The position numbers were made by a program, and so were the translations under genes. 64,000 nt of DNA from Evernia prunastri (lineage: Eukaryota; Ascomycota; Lecanoromycetes; Lecanorales; Parmeliaceae). The DNA is taken from contig NKYR01000075.1 of assembly GCA_003184365.1 (NCBI GenBank), positions 124,398-188,397 of the forward strand, in the 5' to 3' direction. Below the pieces are notes generated by a model. That model worked only from the letters and a program-made list of their open reading frames with translations, had not been told where the DNA came from and did no database searches. Of the stretch, positions 56,609 to 64,000 are shown piece after piece. Position 1 is the first letter of the stretch, and every line of letters starts with the position of its first letter.

Positions 56609-57094
56609 CTACTTCGATGCAACAACAGCCCTGAACTCCTCATCAACAATCGTGAGGGCAGCCAAACCCCCCTGGGTTACCACATCCGTATCCACCACAT
56701 AAGTCGCCAGCACCGTTGTCGATTCCGTCGCAAGATGATTGTCAAAGACCCTGTGGTGGCACCCGGGCGCCTCATACCAAGCCTCCCCCGCGGGGATCAC
56801 CTTGACCGGCTCGTCGTTCATCTTGTTCGAGATGGCGCCCTCGATCACGACGCCGACGACCGAAGCACCTCCGTGTCGGTGGGGTGGGAAGGAACCGCTC
56901 TTGGGGAACGTGACGCGGAACGCGATGATGGACTTGCCGGGGGTGTTGGCTAGTTCATATTGGTAGAGGAGTTGGCGGGAAGGCAGGGGGCGACTATAAT
57001 GGACGAGGTTAGTAGCGGCGAGTTGGAGAAAGGGAGCAGCAGGTACGGACCGCATGGCTTACCTTGCGTCGTAGGCGGACTCGTTGGGAGACAT
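56609..57094 (-). CDS. Small single-domain cupin protein
   Basis: Two exons, 57094-57063 and 56993-56609; 417 nt, 138 aa. The first exon encodes MSPNESAYDA only. Cupin motif 1 is present in reduced form: HRHGGASVVGVVIEG keeps the two His but has no Glu at the usual third-ligand spacing. Motif 2 is PAGEAWYEAPGCHHRVFDN, with the conserved His and Asn. Metal binding is therefore likely through three His. Small fungal cupins act as isomerases, dioxygenases or cyclase helpers, and several sit in metabolite clusters. As the last candidate member of the terpenoid locus it could act on the terpene product, which is inference. Confidence 0.82.
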
Positions 57095-58788
57095 GGTGTT
57101 GTTCTGGGACGCCGAGTCAGTTATCGCTGGCTTTAGTAGCGTCGGCACGAGTGCTGAAACAAAGGGAAGAGCTAGCATAATCAGCTGGATCGAGAGCATG
57201 TTGCTGCGCTCAATATCGAATTGCGGCCGAAGAAAACATGCCGCAGGACAATGTTATTTCTCGAAGAAAATCTGGCTAAAAGACCTTGCGGGTAGGACAA
57301 GGATTATACAAGACGATACCCGCATGCGCAGTGGCGATGGAAAGTAATAAGACTTACGCTTGCAAACCGTTCTTCACAGAGCCATCCGTCGGCTGCTCGC
57401 TTTCAAGAGCGAAGATTGTACACTGTAGTCATTCACAGATGTTGTAAAATCTCAGGAACGGGAAGCGACAACGTCAAATACTTGACTGTTGGATATTGTT
57501 GTTCTGTGATGTAATTATTTCGTAATTGATGAATTCGATTGTCGGAAAGTCCGATTGCTACCCCTCGCGGTGGCAAGTTGGCATGGGCGGGTGAGTAGCC
57601 ACCAAAACACTCCATATATGAAATATCAATCTTTGATACACTTTTCTCCACAGCTTCTGTTCCGATTCATAAAGCTCTTTTTAATATTTATGTTGACTTT
57701 CCGTCTATCCCCGCATGATGTCGCTTAGCGCGTCTTTGCTTCTTTGACACAATAGGTCGGAGGATGTCAATTCACTTTGCAAGCTTTAAGAACGGCAGTG
57801 ATCACGACAACCGGCAACCTATTGTGTAAATGATTGCATGGTAAGCTGGGCCGTCGTAGCTGGACAATCCTAGCTGCAGACAGGGAGTTCCGCTCCTACA
57901 AGTACTTCCTTTAGGGTGTTAGTGAGCCCACCTCCTGATATCACTAGCTGCGCATAAATTCCTACCCAATCTCAACAAGTCTAACGCCGCCAGTCTTGTC
58001 TGAGTCTGACTCGTCCATTCCTGGGACCCTTGCAAACCCGATGCAAGAAGCCGCCCGAGCCCGAAGGTTCCTCATAAGTGAAGTTACGAACGGTTTTCTT
58101 CCATCAAATCAGAACGAAAATCTTAGGAGGTAGGGCTGAGTAAACCGCACTGGAGAGAGTTTCGCGAGAATTGACGTCCCATACATTCATTCTGAACTCG
58201 AGATCAAAGGACGCCGTAGATGGTTCCGTTTTCGATGAGACGGCTGTGTCCGGATTTGCTTCAGATATCTTAAGCGACTAAATATTGAGATCGTCAAAGC
58301 TCAGATCTTTCCCGGAGTCCATCGACGGTACAGTTATAATATTTGTGAGGGCGTGAGTAGACCGTGAGCTTGGTAGGGTGTCAATCGACTTTCTGGTTTC
58401 AACTAGTGTGAAGGCTCCAAATAATCTTTCCTCCATGACAATTCTTTCACGAATCCGCTCTTGCTGCTATCGCCACGGTACAATTATAATCTTACGCGGC
58501 CGAAGATATCTAGGAGATCCATCTGCCATGGTTAGGAATCCAGATCTACGGGGTCCAGCCCCAATTATATTGCTCCAAGCCTAAAGAGATTCATCGCGAA
58601 TTAAAATCGGAAGAACTCAACTATTTATTAAGTCGTACAATACTTTTCTACACTCGTACTATCGTGAATTTGTATCTTCGATAGGAAAGTGGGAAGATTG
58701 GGTGGGATAGGGATCACCAATTGCGATCGATTGGGTTCAGCAGGATAATTGTCGTCTGTCGTATCAGTGGTGTCATCAACCATCCCGT
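57095..58788. other. Intergenic region, no gene recognised
   Basis: About 1.7 kb; ORFs under 90 codons without pattern. The part near the cupin start is its promoter region. Confidence 0.45.
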
Positions 58789-59601
58789 CTACGTTTCGGT
58801 CCTCTCTTTTCTTCGTCCTCTTTCGCATTCGTCCTCGTTGCCATTCTCGTTGCCTACCTTCTCCCCCTCATCTCCCACATCAGTCTGTGTCAATCTTCTT
58901 GCCTCTGCCACACTCAGAAGCATGCTCTCGGCACCTTCTTCAACTTTTCTCTTCGCAATCGATCTCATCATCTTCTTGCTACACTCCATCATAATGTCAT
59001 CTCCCCCCACAGGACCACCACGTGTTCTCAATTCCAAAAAAGGCCATCCTGCATCATCTCTCTCCTTAAGCGTGCACAATCCTACCGTGTCCGAGGCCGA
59101 TTTCTTATAGACACCGTACTGTACCTCAGCCCGTTTATCCTCTAGCTTCTCCTTATGCGTTAGTGGCCTATCGTCCTGTCGGCTCCAGCCCGTTACTCTC
59201 TGCATATTTTCGTTCACGCCAATCACTGTGGCATTGTGGAGTACCCCGGCTGGCTCATCGTATTTGCAGCGGAACTTCGCTTTCCAGGTCCCAAGGATAA
59301 GCTCGGCATTGTGCGTGTGGTTTGTGTCGGGTTCCTGTTCTTCGGATAGTCTGTAAATTGTGATAATGTTCTTTTGCTTGTCACTGTCGGCAGGATTTCT
59401 GGGAGGAAACGACCGTATTGGCTCAGGACGGGTGGAAAGGGGAGTTGTAGTTGCAGTTAAGATGGAGGAGCTGGAGCGCGTATTCTCGCCGGAGATGAGC
59501 TGCCCGTTGGCGTTTTGGGGTCTGACTGAGGGTGGTTCTTCTTCGGAAGAGAGGATTTGGTAGGTTGCGATGACGTTATCATGTTGATTATGGGTCGTCA
59601 T
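58789..59601 (-). CDS. Hypothetical protein, unknown family
   Basis: Single open frame of 270 codons. Two similar short segments stand at residues 9-22 (NVIATYQILSSEEE) and 77-90 (NIITIYRLSEEQE), an internal repeat that argues for real coding. The middle has LILGTWKAKFRCKYDEPAGVLHNATVIGV, beta-rich and protein-like. The C-terminal 50 residues are strongly acidic and charged (DEGEKVGNENGNEDECERG). No signal peptide, TM segment or known motif. Probably a real but lineage-restricted gene. Confidence 0.5.
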   Translation of the reverse strand: MTTHNQHDNVIATYQILSSEEEPPSVRPQNANGQLISGENTRSSSSILTATTTPLSTRPEPIRSFPPRNPADSDKQKNIITIYRLSEEQEPDTNHTHNAELILGTWKAKFRCKYDEPAGVLHNATVIGVNENMQRVTGWSRQDDRPLTHKEKLEDKRAEVQYGVYKKSASDTVGLCTLKERDDAGWPFLELRTRGGPVGGDDIMMECSKKMMRSIAKRKVEEGAESMLLSVAEARRLTQTDVGDEGEKVGNENGNEDECERGRRKERTET

Positions 59602-61179
59602 GTTGAAGCATGATTTCTTTCATCCTCTGAAAGGATGAAATAGCCACGAAGAGTGCTTGTCATCGAAGGTTCGGATATTAGCAATAAACAACATTGTATC
59701 TAGGGTCGAACATGCACCTAGGCATTTGTGCATGCAGATTTTCCATTCGGTCGCACTTGTGTTTGCTTATGCGCTGGCAGTGAAGACACTACTAATGTTT
59801 GCTCAGTATACGGGTTTAGGATTTTGGAAATGACAAAGGTGGTGTCCCAGCGAATTTCGAGGGTGGACCATGACAGGAGCCGCTCTGATTACCCCAGACG
59901 ATGCGAATAGACAAGCAACAAATGCAACGGTTCCACGTATAGGCGGTAATTTATCTTTTCCCTCCTACAGGCTAGGCGGCTTCCTATCAACCAACAATGT
60001 CCACTAACGAGGAATTCAGCGACCATTGTCAACAGGAACAATCTTCTTAGATGCAGAGTATGTATCCAGAAGGAACAAGAAGATATCCCTATATTTTATG
60101 ATAATAAAAAAACAACCAGAAGCATTTTCGAGGAAGATATGGGCTGTGAGTAGGACTATTACTCGATGACCAGGCACCAGCGGCTCACGACGTCTTCAAA
60201 GCCCAGAATGCCAGAGCCTAAGTGGCAATTCAAAAAAACCCAAGCCGTCTGCGCCCCGCGATGTTCTTCATGCAGGAGCAAAATCAGTAGCTCAACCAGC
60301 AGCTGAGGGAGAGACCATGGCGCTACCACTAATGCAAATTCGGGTCAGGCGAAGAGACATTGCTGCTCTTACCCTCTGCTCCTAGCGTTGTTATAAAGAA
60401 AATTGTGTACTGTGATTGTATGTCTCGATGGCTGTTTGCCGATCGTACAATGTTCTCTATTAGCCTGGGATTTGAACAATGCGACAGGTACCCTGAAGAT
60501 GAGGAGGAGGGACAGCAGGTATTAAGACAGTAACTCTGGTATTTCGAGCAAACCGAGATCTTTACGGAGGTAGCTGATCCTAGACAGATGTAAAACACAA
60601 TTGAACTGTGAGATGAGGAAATGAACTTCAGCTCAAATGTCATTCACTTTGCCTTCTTTTGGAAGATCCCAGAGTGAACTCTTACTGTTGGAATCAGCCA
60701 GTGAATAGCCTACATTCTAATCACTAATCATAAGTTCTCCGACACGAGCTTCACTGCACATAAATAGCCTTCTACCTCCCACCTTCTGACATCATTCTTT
60801 AGTCCAAATCAAGTCATTACATAGCATGCAATACATACATATATTAGAGACCACTTAGACCATTATTTCCAACACTTGCTCCACTTAGAGACATTCTCTT
60901 GTCCTTGATTGAAGTCTTCGTTTCTCACACACGCAGACCGTGCCGGACTTATTCTGGGGAATCTTCTGCACTATCGACGGACTCAGCATCTGGAAACAAA
61001 CTGATAAGACCAATGTCAGCTACAAACATTGCTAAATTTTATTGCTCGACTAATCTCTAATTCATTTTCCGATCCTCTGTCACCTCACTTCACCAAGTCT
61101 CACCTACACATTCGCAAAGCACCATTCCCGTCCACTCCCTCATCGACTCGACTCGACTCACAATTTCTTCATCTGACAG
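59602..61179. other. Intergenic region; may hide a first exon of the MYND gene
   Basis: About 1.6 kb with no recognised ORF. An upstream exon carrying the start codon of the MYND gene at 61180 could lie here but was not found. A CTCACACACGCAG stretch at about 60925-60937 resembles a splice acceptor. Confidence 0.4.
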
Positions 61180-62367
61180 CAAACCATGCAGTTTCTGCAG
61201 CCAGAACAACGCCTCTCAAGTCTGTGCTGGCTGCAACGGTGCCCCAAACTCGACAATGACCGGCTTCGTGAAGACATTCTACTGTGACGCTGTCTGCCAA
61301 GGAGGCCACTGGAACGACCACAAGCACCTATGCAAAGCGCATCAGGCGCGTAAGATCCTGTGTCGGGCTGGGGAGACTGCGCAAATGGCGTTCTACGTGT
61401 TCAGAGAGAAGGTCTATGACCAGAAAATTGAGCGTGTTGAAAAGAAGGGGAACAGCTTGTTCCTCTACGAAGGATATTACGAAGACGACAGAGTCATTCT
61501 CCCTTTCCCTCATCATCTCCTACCAAACGAGCCGGACAAGCAAGCGGCTCTGACATTCCTGACCTGCAGTGACGCGATCGGGTACTTGCACGAATTGTTC
61601 AGAACCATGCTAAAAGGTCAGTCAGTCAGTCAGTCAGTCAGTCAGGGCCATGTTTCTGCCTCGTCACCTCCAAGATTGTCTCTTTCTCACAAACAAACAT
61701 CACAGGCACTTGTTCCAGTATCGTCGAAACAAACTTCAAAATGCAAGCGCCGAAACGACTATTGAAAATGATCCGTCCATTTGGCCCCGACAACAGAGAC
61801 TACGGTCACGAAATCTTGCGCGTGAAGCTCAAGAACGGCGAAGAATACGCCGTCGACATCGCGGCCGCCCAGCACGGCTACTACGACCCCGTCTATCCGT
61901 GGGAGTGGTATGTCCAAACCCGCATTCTAAAGATCAAGAGCGTGCTGTCTTTCGGCGGGTCAAAGGCCAAATACTGCGGCGCGGAGTGGTGCGGCAAGCC
62001 AGGCTACAAGGGCGCTGTTAGGACGGCGCTGAAGGAGTTCGCGGAAATTTTCGACAAGGCGGTCGGCGAATGGGAGGGAAAGGGGGTCAAGGTGGCGGAC
62101 ATGCTCAGGATGAACGAAGGGGCGTTTGTTAAGACACGAGAAGAGCTCGTGAAGTTTGTTGGCTGTGAGCTGGAAGAATATAAGGGGGTTTTTGAGAAGG
62201 GAGCGACGAGCAAGTTGGGGCACGGGGCAAATGATCTTCAAAGCTTTGTAATCCGAGACTTAGGAGAGGATGGTGAACTTTGGAGTGAGGAACGAGGTTC
62301 AGCCGATACGCATGATATGTATAGCTCAGCCGGAGACTCCGGCAAAGGAAACCTGAGACATGATTAG
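61180..62367 (+). CDS. MYND-type zinc-finger protein, 5' end unresolved
   Basis: Two visible exons, 61180-61616 and 61706-62367, about 366 residues. The first encodes a MYND finger: KPCSFCSQNNASQVCAGC, then TFYCDAVCQGGHWNDHKHLC, with the C-x2-C / C-x2-C / C-x3-C / H-x3-C pattern of zinc ligands. No in-frame ATG precedes the finger: a TAA lies at 61058, so an upstream exon spliced near 61179 (TCTGACAG) is likely. The first in-frame ATG, at 61256, would cut the finger in half. The body has no known catalytic domain; motifs include PWEWYVQTRILKIKSV and AEWCGKPGYKGAVRTAL. MYND fingers bind proline-rich peptides, so a scaffold or regulator is plausible. The intron donor is inside a GTCA tetranucleotide repeat. 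Confidence 0.75.
61617..61645 (+). repeat. (GTCA)7 tandem repeat covering a 5' splice site
   Basis: Seven GTCA units begin exactly at the donor of the MYND-gene intron (GTCAGT), so each following unit is also a potential donor. Use of a later unit would add 4 nt per step and shift frame except every third unit. Confidence 0.85.
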
Positions 62368-62517
62368 AATGATAGAGATCAAGGTATTCAGAAGCCGATC
62401 GAAGAAGCCAAATGCGACATGATACTTTGACGCCGAGCAGGATGATTCAGTAACTTTACACCACCCCGGACAACGCAAGGTCCAGCGCACTCGTGGACCC
62501 AACGCCTCTGACAGTCA

Positions 62518-64000
62518 TCAAGCACCACTCCTATAAACCTGACTCCCTCCATTCCGAATCTGCACCGTCTCCCTCCTCTGCAGCACCACCAACGCCCTAC
62601 TCAAAGCTTGCTCGCTCCAACCCCTCCCCTCCACCAATTCCCTCTTCAAAGTCGCCAAACTAGTACTCCAGCCCACCGGTAGTCTCCGCCTCAGCTCTTC
62701 TTCGACTTTGCCAGCCTCTTCCATAACCTCCCTACTCCCCTGCCCCTCTCCTTGCGTCACCGCATCCATTGTTGACGCTAGGAAAAGGCGAATGGCTTCA
62801 TCGACGTGCGATTCAAGGGCGATGGGCGAGAGGGAGAGTTTGGCGAGAGATTCTGTGATACGGATAATAGCTTCGAGTTGACGGACTGTGATTGGGATGC
62901 TGGAGCGCGCGTTGGCGCTGATTTCTGCGGAATGAACTTGTCGACGGATGGAGACGAAGTGGGAGGAGAGCTTTTCGCCGGCTTCGGGTGAAAGGCGAGG
63001 CGCGCACCGACTGATTGGTCAGCAGTGAGTCGAGGGTGAAAGTCAACATAAGTGGAGAGCAGGCTTACGATTTGCAATAACTGATATACCGTTTCATCTT
63101 CTCGACGGAGATCTCAGCTTCTGATTGCTCTTCCATACCTCGACCTCCCATTTGTATGCCCATCACATGTCGAGCGATTCGCTCATCTCGTCCCTTTTCA
63201 TGCTCATCTCGCACGATGAAAATCATGTCGAATCGAGAAAGGATGGTGGTTTGGAAATCAATGTTCTCTCCCGGTGTCTTTAGATCATCATACCGCCCGA
63301 AAATTGGATTAGCAGCTGCAAGTACGGATGTTCTGGCGTTGAGAATGGTCGTAATCCCAGCTTTGGCGATTGAGATAGTCTGCTGTTCCATTGCTTCATG
63401 AATGGCTACACGATCTTCATCTCGCATCTTGTCGAACTCGTCAATGCAGACCACACCACCGTCGGCGAGCACCATGGCTCCTCCTTCAAGGTAGAATTCG
63501 CGTGTATTGGTATCTCTTTGCACCGACGCTGTCAGACCAGCTGCTGAAGATCCTTTGCCAGATGTGTAGATGGCGATTGGCGCAACTTTTTCGACGAATT
63601 TCAAAAGTTGGGACTTTGCTGTTCCGGGATCACCTAGGAGTAAAACATTGATATCACCTCGAAGTTTCATACCATCGGGGAGTATCTTCTTTGAACCACC
63701 CAGCAGTAAGCAAGCAATGGCTTTCTTGATGTCCTTGTTCCCGTAGATCGATGGTGCGATGCACTCTGCAAATCTCTCGTAAAGATCTGGTCGTCTACTC
63801 ATCTCAAGAAACTCTTGCTCTTCCTCTTCAGAGAAGATGGCGTTACCTTTGGCTGTGTGATCGACATCGGTTGTGATGCCTACGGCTCTCAGGTACGGTG
63901 TCCGGATGGCTACAGCTGAATTTCCCGATCCCTTCGATTCCTTGTTCTGGTAAATGGAGAAGACACCCATGAGGGTGCATCTTGAACCGGGTACTACACG
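62518..64000 (-). CDS. MCM5: DNA replication licensing factor MCM5 (C-terminal part)
   Basis: Two exons in the window, 64000-63069 and 63010-62518, joined across 58 bp; 1425 nt, 474 residues, 5' end outside the window. The AAA+ helicase core shows Walker A (GDPGTAKSQLLKF), sensor and presensor hairpin region (SSAAGLTASVQRD), Walker B (VCIDEFDKMRDEDR), NPIFGRYD and the arginine-finger LSRFDMIFIVRD. The sequence GGSKKILPDGMKLRGDINVLLLGDPG and TREFYLEGGAMVLADGG are those of MCM5 rather than other MCMs. A winged-helix domain closes the protein (SLATLKRELVEGRGWSEQAL). It is a subunit of the MCM2-7 replicative helicase. Convergent with the MYND gene, 150 bp apart. Confidence 0.97.

Overview
This window is nuclear DNA of a filamentous ascomycete (Pezizomycotina; a dothideomycete fits best, but that is inference). 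The evidence is compact genes on both strands, mostly small introns (about 50-150 bp) with GT-AG ends and CTAAC/CTGAC-like branch points, single-copy eukaryotic housekeeping genes (MCM5, CFIm25, dephospho-CoA kinase) and fungus-specific families (penicillopepsin-type acid proteases, fungal TRK transporter, DHA2 drug exporter, F-box-like DUF proteins, GA4-desaturase/AsaB family). Two single-N assembly joints occur, at 34634 and 36521, both inside repeats. I recognised no tRNA, rRNA, CRISPR or bacterial-type element.

Left third (1-23 kb): the C-terminal end of a Kelch protein, a secreted pepsin-type protease with a kexin site, a tubby-like protein, a complete six-exon flavin-dependent halogenase with no polyketide synthase nearby, an isochorismatase-family hydrolase with an 8-nt microexon and a decayed duplicate of its 3' end, a penicillopepsin-like protease, a type I metacaspase divergent from a SAM methyltransferase, a small four-helix membrane protein, a secreted cysteine-containing effector-like protein and a SET-domain protein.

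Middle (24-42 kb): TRK potassium transporter, a basic protein with an N-myristoylation signal, a 14-helix MFS exporter, an F-box-like hypothetical gene, then a roughly 3 kb repeat block (33953-36930) with near-identical direct copies of an uncharacterised element, a degenerate inverted copy and an imperfect candidate target-site duplication. A 3-hydroxyisobutyrate-dehydrogenase-like gene follows.

Right third (42-64 kb): a minus-strand housekeeping run (dephospho-CoA kinase, CFIm25, Sec14-like lipid-transfer protein), then the most interesting locus: an aristolochene-synthase-like class I terpene cyclase divergent from a GGPP-synthase-like prenyltransferase, followed by a GA4-desaturase/AsaB-family oxygenase, an LAT-type amino-acid permease and a small cupin. 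This looks like a compact terpenoid cluster without a P450. The window ends with an unknown ORF, a MYND zinc-finger gene with a tetranucleotide repeat on its splice donor, and the C-terminal part of MCM5.

Gene models were built by hand: each multi-exon CDS was joined at consensus splice sites and checked to sum to whole codons. Coordinates give the outer span of the coding part; exon ends are in the evidence. Stretches called empty were read for ORFs and motifs only; non-coding RNAs cannot be excluded.
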